Shown piece by piece: positions 48,831-57,596 of a stretch of DNA of 64,000 bases (the stretch's first letter is position 1; each line of letters starts with the position of its first letter). Both the position numbers and the translations under genes were made by a program. Location of the stretch: assembly GCA_903859215.1 (NCBI GenBank), contig CAIOLW010000036.1, positions 94,987 through 158,986 on the forward strand, given 5' to 3'. The notes under the pieces are model-generated. The model saw only the letters and a list, made by a program, of their open reading frames with translations. It was not told where the DNA came from and ran no database searches. The stretch comes from an uncultured bacterium (GTDB lineage: Bacteria > Krumholzibacteriota > Krumholzibacteriia > LZORAL124-64-63).

Positions 48831-51533
48831 ATGACTCCCGTGCGCGCCGTTCAGCGTCTCGTTGCCCCGCTGGCCATGCTGGCGGTGGCATCCGTGTTGC
48901 TGGGCGTCGCGCTGCGGTGGATGTGGCTGGGGTTCACGGGCGGGCTGGTGCTGGTGGCGACCACGTGGATGCACCGTCGCCTGCTCAAGACCCTGGAGGA
49001 AGCGCAGCGGGCAGGCGAAGCTGTCGACGATCCGCTTCCGGACATCGACATGTTCGACGTCGCCGAACCGGTCGCGGCCGTCGACCCGCTGCGCGCGCGT
49101 GTGCGCACGCTCGAGCGCATGCTGGCTTCGGCCAACCGCCTGAGCGCCACGCGCGGGCGCGGCGAACTGGCCGAGGGCATTGTGGCGGCGGCCTCGGAAC
49201 TGGGCGGGTTCCGGCGGGTGCGCCTGAGCCTGTGGGACGACGCGGTGAACGCCTTCGTGACACGCGCGTTCGCCGGCCACGCGCCGCACGAGGTGGCGGC
49301 GCTGACGGCGGTCCCGCAGTCGACGGAGGCCTTCGCCGACCTGGCCGCGCCGGCCTGCCGCTACTCAGACTGCTTCCTCGTGCGCCCGGGCCGCGGCGTT
49401 GGCGAGGACCTGCCTTCTTCTTCTTCTTCTTCTTCTTCTTCTTCTTCGCTCGCCGCCGGGCCGTGGCGCGCCGGCCTGCAGTTGATCGCGCCGCTGGTCG
49501 CATCGTCGGGCGACCGGTTGGGGTTCCTCAGCCTGGAAGACCCGGTCGATGGCCGGGTGCCCGACCCCGAAGGCATGCGCCTGCTCGAGTTCCTCGTGCG
49601 CCAGGCGGCAACGGCCCTGGAGTCGGCGGGAATCTACGATCGCCTCGCCGAGCGGAACGCGGAACTGTCGATCGCTTCGCGTCGCCTCGACAGCCTGGCC
49701 AAGATGAAGCGCAACTTCGTGGCGAACGTAAGCCACGAACTGCGGACGCCGTTGACCTCGATCTCGGCCTACAGCGAACTGCTGCAGTCCAACCTGGGCA
49801 ACCTCTCGGGTGATGCCCTCACCGAGTTCCTGGGCGTCATCCACAGCGAGAGCCAGCGCCTGAGCGGCGTGATCAGCGACATTCTCGAGATCAACAGCAT
49901 GGAACAGGGGCGGCCGGCGTTGAACACCGCCGAGGTCGACCTTGCGCAGCTCATCCGGCGGCAGGCCGAGGGCTGGGCGCCGCGCGCCCGGGCCGAGGAC
50001 CTGCACCTGGTCGTCGAGTCCGACGACCGTCCGGTGCACCTCTCGGCCGACCATGTCCTGCTGCGCCAGCTGTTCGACCACCTGCTCGACAACGCGATCA
50101 AGTTCACGCCGGCCGGCGGCACGGTCCGGGTGACGGTCGGCGAGTCGGGCACGGCCGCGCGCGTCGTCATCGAGGACACCGGGATCGGGATCCCGGACGA
50201 CAAGCTGGGCGAGATCTTCCAGTCGTTCTTCCAGGTCGACGGTTCGACGACGCGCATGCACAGCGGACAGGGCGTTGGCCTGACGATCTGCCATGACATC
50301 GTGCAGCACCACGACGGGCGCATCTGGGCCGAGAACGTCGAACCGCGCGGCACCCGGTTCACGGTGCTGCTGCCGCGCCGGTCGCCGGTGGTCCTGAACC
50401 GCGAACTCGAGAACGTGGGGGCCGGCGGGCTCGAGCCCGGCGAGTTCCTGCAGCGCCTGATGCACTGGGTGGTTGAGACCCTGGGCGTGCATGCCGCCGC
50501 CCTGATGCTGCCGGACAATGAGGACCAGGCGCTCGTGATCCGGGCGGCCGTCGGCCTGCCCGGGTCCGTCGTGCAGGGAACGCGGCTGCGTCGCGGCGCG
50601 GGCTTCGCCGGCCGCGTCTGGGGAAGCGGCCGCACGCTGCTGGTGGCGGACGTGACGGCGGACGGGACCGCCCTGCGCGAGGTGAACGAGCCCCGGTACA
50701 CGACGCCGTCGCTGCTGTGCGTGCCCTTGCGCGACGGCGAACGCTGCGTGGGCGTCCTGACGGTGAACAACAAGGTCGACGGCAGCGCGCTGGACGACGA
50801 CGACCGCCTGCTGCTCGAGGGCATGGCCCCGCGCCTGGTTGCGTTGATGACCCGCTACGGGGCGTGGCACGACGAAGGCCTCGCGCTGCAGCAGGTGCGG
50901 CTGGCCCTGCGCGCGACGACGGCTGTCGGGCAGCCGCGGCGCGAGAGCCTGCACGGCCTGTGCCGCGAGATCTGCCTGGCTGCCGCCCGACGCTCGTCGT
51001 TCGACCAGCAGGAACTGGCGGCGCTGGCGTTCGCGCTCGTCAATTACGACGTCGGCCTCAGCCGCGTGCCGCCCCAGTTGCTGGCGCGCGCCGGCCGGCT
51101 GGACCGCGAGGAGGAGCGCCTCGTGCAGGGCCACGTGACGGCCGGGCTGGAGATCCTGGCCCCGCTCGCCGTCGATCCGCAGGTGCGGCGCCTGATCGGG
51201 CACCACCACGAGAACATGGACGGCACGGGCTACCCCGCCGGGCTGGCCGGCGAGGCGATCCCCGCCGGCGCCCGCCTGCTGCGGCTGACCGACACGCTGG
51301 CCGCCCTGCTCAGCCGCCGCCCGTGGCGCGGGGCCTGGACCCTGGACAAGGCGGTCGCCGAGCTGGCGGGCCAGGCGGGGCGTTGCTATTGCCCGCGCCT
51401 GCTGCCGGTGTTCCTGGCCGAGGTCGAGGCGCGCCGGGACCGGATCCTGGCGCTGCAGAGCGACGGCTGTGACGGCTGGGACCTGCGCCGCCCCCTGCTG
51501 GACCGCGAGGGCATGGTGTCGCTCAGGGACTGA
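48831..51533 (+). CDS. Membrane-anchored GAF - histidine kinase - GAF - degenerate HD-GYP protein
   Basis: This is a 900-residue protein. Two hydrophobic segments (about 10-45) anchor it. A GAF-like domain (about 95-280) is interrupted by 11 serines encoded by a TCT tract. The H-box is FVANVSHELRTPLTSISAY (His near 304), with HATPase boxes NAIKFTPAGG, DTGIGIPDDKLG and GVGLTICHD. A second GAF (about 540-680) and a C-terminal HD-GYP-like domain follow. In the latter the HD motif reads NYDVGL (His lost), while HHHENMDGTGYPAGL is intact, so phosphodiesterase activity is doubtful. It shares architecture with the 46117 protein and is probably a paralogue that diverged by gaining membrane segments. 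Confidence 0.8.
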   Translation: MTPVRAVQRLVAPLAMLAVASVLLGVALRWMWLGFTGGLVLVATTWMHRRLLKTLEEAQRAGEAVDDPLPDIDMFDVAEPVAAVDPLRARVRTLERMLASANRLSATRGRGELAEGIVAAASELGGFRRVRLSLWDDAVNAFVTRAFAGHAPHEVAALTAVPQSTEAFADLAAPACRYSDCFLVRPGRGVGEDLPSSSSSSSSSSSLAAGPWRAGLQLIAPLVASSGDRLGFLSLEDPVDGRVPDPEGMRLLEFLVRQAATALESAGIYDRLAERNAELSIASRRLDSLAKMKRNFVANVSHELRTPLTSISAYSELLQSNLGNLSGDALTEFLGVIHSESQRLSGVISDILEINSMEQGRPALNTAEVDLAQLIRRQAEGWAPRARAEDLHLVVESDDRPVHLSADHVLLRQLFDHLLDNAIKFTPAGGTVRVTVGESGTAARVVIEDTGIGIPDDKLGEIFQSFFQVDGSTTRMHSGQGVGLTICHDIVQHHDGRIWAENVEPRGTRFTVLLPRRSPVVLNRELENVGAGGLEPGEFLQRLMHWVVETLGVHAAALMLPDNEDQALVIRAAVGLPGSVVQGTRLRRGAGFAGRVWGSGRTLLVADVTADGTALREVNEPRYTTPSLLCVPLRDGERCVGVLTVNNKVDGSALDDDDRLLLEGMAPRLVALMTRYGAWHDEGLALQQVRLALRATTAVGQPRRESLHGLCREICLAAARRSSFDQQELAALAFALVNYDVGLSRVPPQLLARAGRLDREEERLVQGHVTAGLEILAPLAVDPQVRRLIGHHHENMDGTGYPAGLAGEAIPAGARLLRLTDTLAALLSRRPWRGAWTLDKAVAELAGQAGRCYCPRLLPVFLAEVEARRDRILALQSDGCDGWDLRRPLLDREGMVSLRD
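49415..49447 (+). repeat. TTC trinucleotide microsatellite, 11 copies
   Basis: Thirty-three bases of pure TTC repeat are read in frame as TCT codons, giving eleven serines in the first GAF domain of the membrane kinase. A pure tract of this length is rare in this GC-rich sequence. Length change by slippage would add or remove serines without a frameshift. Confidence 0.95.
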
Positions 51534-51622
51534 ACGGACGGGGGCGTTCTCGGGACTCAATACGCCGCCGCGCCTGCCGATATGGGGACGAACACCGGAA
51601 CATTGGCGAGGAGGCCGCAGAC

Positions 51623-51997
51623 GTGCGCAGGATCCTGATTGCCGACGACGAGCACAACATCCGCCATATTCTCGATTTCAGCCTGCATGCCGAGGGTTTC
51701 GACGTCCTCGTGGCGCAGGACGGCGAGGAAGCCGTGGCGATGGCGGCCAGCGAGTCGCCCGACCTGGTGATCATGGACGTCATGATGCCCGGCTGCGGCG
51801 GCATCGAGGCCTGCCGGCAGTTGAAGCAGAACCAGCGCACGCGCCACATCCCGGTGATCCTGCTGAGCGCGCGCTCCAGTCGCGAGGATCGCGAGGCCGG
51901 CGAGGCCGCAGGGGCCGCCGAATACGTGACCAAGCCGTTCAGCCCGCAGAAGGTCATCGACCTGGTGCAGTCCATCCTCGGCGTGGCCCACGAGTAG
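51623..51997 (+). CDS. Single-domain response regulator
   Basis: This is a 124-residue receiver: ILIADDEHNIRHIL, DLVIMDVMMPGCGG with Asp near residue 53, LLSARSS and VTKPFSPQKV. No output domain. It lies about 90 bases after the membrane kinase and closes the signalling block; GAGGAGG lies 9 bases before the GTG start. A hairpin terminator follows. Like the regulator at 48429 it may carry phosphate between the kinases and an unlinked target. Confidence 0.85.
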   Translation: MRRILIADDEHNIRHILDFSLHAEGFDVLVAQDGEEAVAMAASESPDLVIMDVMMPGCGGIEACRQLKQNQRTRHIPVILLSARSSREDREAGEAAGAAEYVTKPFSPQKVIDLVQSILGVAHE

Positions 51998-52020
51998 GGC
52001 CGCTGCCGTCGCCTCCCGCT

Positions 52021-52050
52021 GGCCCGGCGGTCGCTGATCGCCGGGCCTTT
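52021..52050 (+). terminator. Intrinsic terminator after the signalling block
   Basis: GGCCCGGCG (52021-52029), loop GTCGCTGAT, CGCCGGGCC (52039-52047), then TTT. This is a 9-bp perfect stem located 24 bases after the receiver stop. Confidence 0.65.
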
Positions 52051-52135
52051 GCGCGCCCGGGTCCGGTCGTGGACGCCCGCGCCCCGACGCGCTACCATGG
52101 CGGACCCGGCGACTTGACGACTTCAGGGAGCGGCG

Positions 52136-54211
52136 ATGGCAGCGGTCAGGGACTCAGACAAGGCCGGCGGGCCGCGACCTGTGCAACGCCTGGAGGTGGC
52201 GCTGCCGGTGCCGTTGCCGCAGACCTTCACGTACCTGCACCTGCCGGGTGAGGCCGACGCCTCGCGCATCGTCACCCCCGGCGACCTCGTCGAAGTCGTG
52301 TTCGGCCGGCGGCGCAGCGTGACCGGGCTGGTCGTCGCCGCCACGGAGCCGGCCCCGCCGCACGACGCGGCCGCTGACGCGCCCGGCGACGGCGAACCCC
52401 GGCGCCTGCGGGACATCACGCGCGTGCTTCCCCCCGAATACCGTGTCGATGCCGATCGCCGCCGGCTGGCCGACTGGATGGCCGGGTACTACGCGCTGCC
52501 CCTGGGCGAAGTCCTGCCGCTGTTCCACCCGCCGAACCCGGGCACGGCGGTGGGCAAGGGGGGACGCGCCGCCCCGGTGCGCTATCCGACGGTTGATGGA
52601 GAGATCACGTCGCTCACGTCCGCCCAGGCCGTGGCGGTGACCGACGGTCGTCGCCGGTTGTCCGAGCGCACGTTCTCGGCCATGCTCCTGCACGGCGTGA
52701 CCGGCAGCGGCAAGACCGAGGTCTACCTGACGCTGATCGCCGCGGCGCTCGAGGCGGGGCGCAGCGCGCTCTTCCTGCTGCCCGAGATCGCCCTGACGCC
52801 GCAGACGCTCTCGCGGATCGCGGCGCGCTTCGGCGACCGCGTCGAGGCGATCCACAGCGGGCTGTCGGCGGGCCAGCGTTGCCGCGTCCACGAGCACGCG
52901 GCGAAGGGAGTGACGCGGGTGGTGGTCGGGCCGCGCTCGGCCCTGTTCGCGCCGGTCAGGGACCTCGGCCTGATCGTCGTCGACGAGGAACACGAGACGT
53001 CCTACAAGCAGGACGAGAAGCCGCGCTACCATGCCCGCCACGCGGCGCTCGTGCGCGGTCGCGAATGCGGCGCGCTGGTCGTGCTGGGGTCGGCGACGCC
53101 CGACCTCGAGTCGCTGGCCAACGCCCGCGCCGGCCGCTACGGGCTGTGGGAACTGCCCGAGCGCCTCGGCGCGCCCATGCCCACGATCGACATCGTGGAC
53201 GTGCGCGGCGGCGCATCGCCCGACGGCCTGTCGCCGGCGCTCGACCAGGCGCTGGAGGAGACCCTGGCGCGCGGCGAGCAGGCGATCCTGTTCTACAACC
53301 GCCGTGGCTTCGCGCGGTCGCTGCAGTGCTCGGGCTGCGGCGCCGCGGCGGCCTGCCCCGACTGCGACATCGCCGTCACCTACCACGTTCGGCCGCGCCG
53401 CCTCCTGTGCCACTACTGCGGCCACGCGCGGCCCGTGCCGACGGCATGCGAGGCGTGCGGCCACACGACGTTCCTGCCGTCGGGCGCCGGCACCGAGCGC
53501 ATCGAACTGCACCTGCAGGGGCGCTTCCCGCAGGCGCGCCTGTTGCGCCTCGACCGCGACACCACCAGCGGCCGCGACAGCCACCACCGCATCCTCGGCG
53601 CGTTCGCGCGCGGCGAGGCCGACATCCTGCTCGGCACGCAGATGGTGGCCAAGGGGCACCACTTCCCGGGCGTGTCGCTGGTCGGCGTGCTGGCGGCCGA
53701 CGACGGGCTGGGCATCCCCGACTTCCGCGCCGCCGAACGCTCCTTCCAACTGCTGTCCCAGGTGGCCGGCCGGGCCGGGCGCACCGGGGCCGGCCGCGTG
53801 CTGCTGCAGACGTGGCAGCCGGAACACCCGGTGATCGTCGCGGCCGCCGCGCACGACTTCGCCGCGTTCGCCGCGACGGAGCTCGAACTGCGGCGGCAAC
53901 TGGGCTACCCGCCGCACCGCCGGCTGGCGCGCATCGGGATCGCCGCCCGGCGCCAGGTCGATGCCGCCGCCGCCGCGGGGGCCCTGGCGGCGGCGCTTCG
54001 CGAAGGCTTCGCCGGCACGCCGGTGACGCTGCTTGGGCCGGCGCCGGCCGTGTTCGAGCGGCTGATGGACCGTTACCGCTTCCAGATCCTCCTGAAGGGC
54101 GACCTTTCCCTGAGCCGCAAGGCGTGGGTGGCCGGTTGCCTGCGGTCGCTGGCGGCGTCGTTCCCGGGGGTGGACGCGATGCTCGATATCGACCCGGTAT
54201 CGTCGTATTGA
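52136..54211 (+). CDS. priA: Primosomal protein N' (replication restart helicase)
   Basis: PriA (691 residues) restarts stalled forks by loading the replicative helicase. The N-terminal 3'-DNA-binding part begins VALPVPLPQTFTYLHLPG. Walker A is GVTGSGKTEVY (about residues 186-196), the DEEH box is VVDEEHETSYKQ (about 282), and ATPDLESL follows. The eight zinc-binding cysteines appear as CSGCGAAAACPDCD and CHYCGHARPVPTACEACG. GTERIE, DRDTT, LGTQMVAKGHHFPGV and QVAGRAGR are the later helicase motifs. ATG 52136 lies after CAGGGAG. Length is normal. Confidence 0.95.
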   Translation: MAAVRDSDKAGGPRPVQRLEVALPVPLPQTFTYLHLPGEADASRIVTPGDLVEVVFGRRRSVTGLVVAATEPAPPHDAAADAPGDGEPRRLRDITRVLPPEYRVDADRRRLADWMAGYYALPLGEVLPLFHPPNPGTAVGKGGRAAPVRYPTVDGEITSLTSAQAVAVTDGRRRLSERTFSAMLLHGVTGSGKTEVYLTLIAAALEAGRSALFLLPEIALTPQTLSRIAARFGDRVEAIHSGLSAGQRCRVHEHAAKGVTRVVVGPRSALFAPVRDLGLIVVDEEHETSYKQDEKPRYHARHAALVRGRECGALVVLGSATPDLESLANARAGRYGLWELPERLGAPMPTIDIVDVRGGASPDGLSPALDQALEETLARGEQAILFYNRRGFARSLQCSGCGAAAACPDCDIAVTYHVRPRRLLCHYCGHARPVPTACEACGHTTFLPSGAGTERIELHLQGRFPQARLLRLDRDTTSGRDSHHRILGAFARGEADILLGTQMVAKGHHFPGVSLVGVLAADDGLGIPDFRAAERSFQLLSQVAGRAGRTGAGRVLLQTWQPEHPVIVAAAAHDFAAFAATELELRRQLGYPPHRRLARIGIAARRQVDAAAAAGALAAALREGFAGTPVTLLGPAPAVFERLMDRYRFQILLKGDLSLSRKAWVAGCLRSLAASFPGVDAMLDIDPVSSY

Positions 54212-54241
54212 CAATGACTTGCGGCGACTGAAGCTTTGCGG

Positions 54242-54271
54242 ATGACGCTCTCCACAGTGGTATGGTATGAT
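54242..54271 (+). promoter_or_regulatory. Candidate extended -10 promoter for the secreted protease
   Basis: ATGACG (54242-54247, four of six matches to -35), 18-base spacer, and TATGAT (54266-54271) preceded by TGG. The start would be near 54278, about 95 bases before ATG 54372. Confidence 0.5.
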
Positions 54272-54371
54272 CAAACGTCAATCAGTGTGATCTTGCGGCG
54301 GCCTGTTCATCCCCACGGGGCGGGTCGTTGCGCCCGCGCGCGCCGCCAGGCCGGCGCGAAAGGATGCCCCG

Positions 54372-57300
54372 ATGCCGAATGCCCGTCGCCCATTGGCGCT
54401 CACCGTGTCCGCCGCGCTGCTCCTTCTGGCCCTCGGCGCCGCCACGCCGGCCCTGGCCGCCGGTCCGGTGGACATCGAATCGCTGCGCGCCCGGATCCGG
54501 GACAACGGCTGGTCGTTCACGGTCGATGACCACTTCACGTCGACGTTGACCGAGGAACAGCACGCATCGCTGACCGGCTTCGTGCCGCCGCCGGGCTACC
54601 AGCAGGAACTGGACAAGCACCTGGTGATCCTGCCGGTCGACAAGACGCTTCCGAGCAGCTTCAGCTGGGTCGAGAAGGGCGGCGTGACCCCGGTGGCGGA
54701 CCAGAGTACGTGCGGGAGCTGCTGGGCCTTCGCGGCGACGGCCGAGCTCGAGGCGCACATGCTCATCAAGTACGGCGTGTCGCTGAACCTCTCGGAGCAG
54801 CAGGTCGTGTCCTGCAACCCCTACGGCGCCGGCTGCGGCGGCGGCTGGGCGTCGGCCGCGTACAACGTCTTCCAGACGACCGGCGCCGTCCTGGAGGACT
54901 GCCATCCGTACCTGGCGGCCGATCCCCCGACCGCTCCCTGCCAGCAGACGCAGTTCCTGAAGTTCGGGTGGATCTCCGGCTGGCGCTACATCTCGAACGA
55001 TGTCACGCAGATCAAGACCGCCCTGATGGACGGGCCCGTTTGCACCGGCATCGACGGCGGCGACGCCCTGCAGGCGTACACGAACGGTTGTTTCGACGCG
55101 CCCGGAAACACGATCAACCACCTGGTCCTGATCGTCGGCTACGATGACCGCAGCTGCGGCGGCAACGGCGCCTGGCTGATCAAGAACAGCTGGGGTCCGG
55201 GCTTCGGCCAGAACGGCTATGTCTGGGTGCAGTACGGCGCCGCGCTGACCGGCAACAGCGTCACCCAGCTGACCTGCGCGTCGCCGACGACGGCCTTCGA
55301 CTTCTCGCCGCAGCTCGGGACGACGCCGCTGATGGCCGGCACGGTCGTGCCCGTGACCTGGACCACCAGCGGCATCGGCACGTCCTCGGTCGACCTGCGC
55401 CTGGGCTGGGACGGGGAATGCAGCGACACGGTGATCGCCTCGGGCGTCCCCAACACCGGTACGTACAACTGGCTGGTGCCCAACCATTCGGCGACCGCCG
55501 CCCGGCTGCTGATCAGTTCGACGAACGGAACGCGCTACGGATTCGCCTTCGCGCGGCATCCGCTGGAGATTGTCGGTCACGCGACCCGCTATGTCAGCGC
55601 CGCGGGCAGCAACACGGCGCCCTACGCCACGCCGGCCACGGCCGCGCATACCATCGCCGACGCGGTGGCCGCCTGTTCGGGGCAGGACACCGTCCTGGTT
55701 GCCGGTGGCGACTACAACTCGCGCGTCAGCGTCAGTTCGAACGTCCGGCTGCGCGGCAGCTGGAATGTTTCGTTCACCGTGCAGGACCGGCAGGCCACGC
55801 CGACCCGCCTGCAATGCGGCAATTCCGCAATGCGCTTCAACGCCGGCGCAGGCAGCTTCTCGTCGGTCGACAATTTCGTCTTCGAGAATTGCTACGGCGG
55901 CAACGGTTCGGCGCCGGTGCTGGGCCAGCACGGCGGCGCCATCTTCGTGCAGGACGCGTCTCCCACCATCCGCAACTGCGAGTTCCGCAACAACCGCGCC
56001 GGGCTCGGCTCGACCATCGGCTACGGCGGCGCGGTGTGCGTCGTCGGCGGCCAGCCCCGCGTCGAATCCTGTGTCTTTTCCGGCAACAAGGCGACGCGCG
56101 GCGGCGCGATCAGCGCCGTGGGCGCCACGGTCACCGTTGTCGGTTGCACGTTCACGGGCAATGCCTGCGCCGACAGCGCCGACGGCTGCTTCGGGGCCGC
56201 CGTCTACGGCCAGTCGTCCCAGTTGGACATCAGCGGCGGGTCGCTGACGGGCAACGGCTCGTGCTATCGCGGCGGCGCCCTGTACCTGGGCGGCGGGTCG
56301 GCCACGCTCTCGGACGTGATCCTGCAGGGCAACCGGGCGCGCAGCGGCGGCGGCGCGATCAGCGCCTCGGGCGGCGTGCTCACCCTGGCTCGGGCCCTCG
56401 TCGAGCGCAACACCACCGGGATGGGCAACGGCGGCGGCTGCGAACTGGACGGCACGACGCTGCAGGTGCACAACACGATCCTGCGCGCGAACCGGGCGCC
56501 GGTCCTGGGCGGCGGCCTGGTGGGCTTCGGCCTGAGCGGCGAGATCGCGAACTGCCTGGTGGACGGCAATTCGGGCGGCTCGGCGGGCGGCGTGCTGGCG
56601 ATGGCCACGAGCCCGATGAAGTTCCGCAACAACATCGTCGTGCGGAACACCGGCGGCGGCCTGGCGGCCGTCGGCGGCGGCATGGTCGCCGACTGGAACA
56701 ATGTCTGGAGCAACACGGGCGGCGACTACGCCGCCGGCGCCGTGGCCGGGGCGCACGACCTGAGCCGCGATCCCCTGCTGGCGGCGGCGCCGGGCGACTG
56801 CGCCCTGGGACAGCACTCGCCCTGCCTGGACCGGGGCGATCCGGACGCAGCCTGCGTGGACCCCGACGGGTCGCGGGCCGACATCGGCGCGCACGGCGGC
56901 CCGGGCGCGATCCAGGTGGCGCCGTCGGCCGTGACCGGCGCCGCGGTCACCGCCCAGGGCGGCGGCCAGGTGCGCCTGCACTGGGACGCCTCGCAGGCCG
57001 GCGACATCCACCATTACGTGGTCTACCGCGACACGGCAGCGACCTTCATGCCGTCCGCCGACAAGATGATGTCGCTTGTGAACCACCCGGTGACGCAGTG
57101 GTTCGAGACACCGCCGTCCGGTCCCTGGTACTACGTCGTGTCCGCGGTGGACACGGGCGGCCATGCCGGCGGCTTCAGCGAACGCGTCCTGGCGACGCCG
57201 GTGGCCTCGCCGGTGCCGGGCCAGCAGCTGCCCTCGGTGCTGGCCGTGACCGGCGTCAGGCCGAACCCGTTCAACCCGCGCACGGTCGTCTCGTTCGACG

Positions 57301-57512
57301 TGCCGCGCGACGGTCGCGCCCGCGTCGCGATCTACGACCTGGCCGGCCGGCTCGTGCGCCGGCTCGTGGACGGGAACCTGACCGCCGGACGCCACACGGT
57401 GACATGGGACGGCGCCGATGACGCGGGCCGTTCCGCCGCGGCGGGCGTCTACCTGTTGCGGCTGGCCGATGGTTCGGCTGCCGTGTCGGTGAAGCTGGTC
57501 CTGGCGAAATAG
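54372..57512 (+). CDS. Secreted papain-like (C1A) protease with beta-helix and FlgD/T9SS-like C-terminus
   Basis: This is a 1046-residue exported protein (signal ALTVSAALLLLALGAATPALA). The C1A protease domain (about 90-300) has the nucleophile in VADQSTCGSCWAFAA, the catalytic His in INHLVLIVGYDD and the Asn in WLIKNSWGPGFGQNGY. A beta-sandwich (about 310-400, PVTWTTSGIGTSSVDL) follows, then a right-handed parallel beta-helix (about 405-830; repeated IRNCEFRNNRAG, VESCVFSGNKAT, GGAI motifs), an FN3-like module (VRLHWDASQAGDIHHYVVYR) and a C-terminal domain RPNPFNPRTVVSFDVP...GRLVRRL...GVYLLRLADG. The last is the FlgD-Ig/T9SS-type sorting-like tail of FCB bacteria. AAAGGA lies 7 bases before the ATG. 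It probably degrades proteins at the surface or outside the cell. Confidence 0.85.
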   Translation: MPNARRPLALTVSAALLLLALGAATPALAAGPVDIESLRARIRDNGWSFTVDDHFTSTLTEEQHASLTGFVPPPGYQQELDKHLVILPVDKTLPSSFSWVEKGGVTPVADQSTCGSCWAFAATAELEAHMLIKYGVSLNLSEQQVVSCNPYGAGCGGGWASAAYNVFQTTGAVLEDCHPYLAADPPTAPCQQTQFLKFGWISGWRYISNDVTQIKTALMDGPVCTGIDGGDALQAYTNGCFDAPGNTINHLVLIVGYDDRSCGGNGAWLIKNSWGPGFGQNGYVWVQYGAALTGNSVTQLTCASPTTAFDFSPQLGTTPLMAGTVVPVTWTTSGIGTSSVDLRLGWDGECSDTVIASGVPNTGTYNWLVPNHSATAARLLISSTNGTRYGFAFARHPLEIVGHATRYVSAAGSNTAPYATPATAAHTIADAVAACSGQDTVLVAGGDYNSRVSVSSNVRLRGSWNVSFTVQDRQATPTRLQCGNSAMRFNAGAGSFSSVDNFVFENCYGGNGSAPVLGQHGGAIFVQDASPTIRNCEFRNNRAGLGSTIGYGGAVCVVGGQPRVESCVFSGNKATRGGAISAVGATVTVVGCTFTGNACADSADGCFGAAVYGQSSQLDISGGSLTGNGSCYRGGALYLGGGSATLSDVILQGNRARSGGGAISASGGVLTLARALVERNTTGMGNGGGCELDGTTLQVHNTILRANRAPVLGGGLVGFGLSGEIANCLVDGNSGGSAGGVLAMATSPMKFRNNIVVRNTGGGLAAVGGGMVADWNNVWSNTGGDYAAGAVAGAHDLSRDPLLAAAPGDCALGQHSPCLDRGDPDAACVDPDGSRADIGAHGGPGAIQVAPSAVTGAAVTAQGGGQVRLHWDASQAGDIHHYVVYRDTAATFMPSADKMMSLVNHPVTQWFETPPSGPWYYVVSAVDTGGHAGGFSERVLATPVASPVPGQQLPSVLAVTGVRPNPFNPRTVVSFDVPRDGRARVAIYDLAGRLVRRLVDGNLTAGRHTVTWDGADDAGRSAAAGVYLLRLADGSAAVSVKLVLAK

Positions 57513-57536
57513 CGCCGCGCGCAATGCGGCATGCGA

Positions 57537-57580
57537 ACGGCCCGCGCCTTCCCTGTCGGGGAGGGCGCGGGCCGTTTCCG
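57537..57580. terminator. Bidirectional hairpin between the protease and aroB genes
   Basis: ACGGCCCGCGCC (57537-57548) pairs with GGCGCGGGCCGT (57564-57575), extended by a weaker inner pairing. T residues follow on the plus strand (TTTCCG); on the minus strand a short T run is absent. It lies between convergent genes and may serve both. Confidence 0.6.
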
Positions 57581-57596
57581 TTCCGGGCGTGACCGG

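Noticed and set aside
49415-49447. On/off phase-variation switch
   Set aside because: The unit is three bases and in frame, so slippage cannot switch the gene off; only protein length would vary.
54282-57524. Very long minus-strand reading frame opposite the secreted protease
   Set aside because: GC-rich codon bias keeps antisense frames open; the translation is low-complexity Arg/Ala/Gly/Val sequence without motifs, whereas the plus strand encodes clear domains. The same holds for antisense frames across the window.
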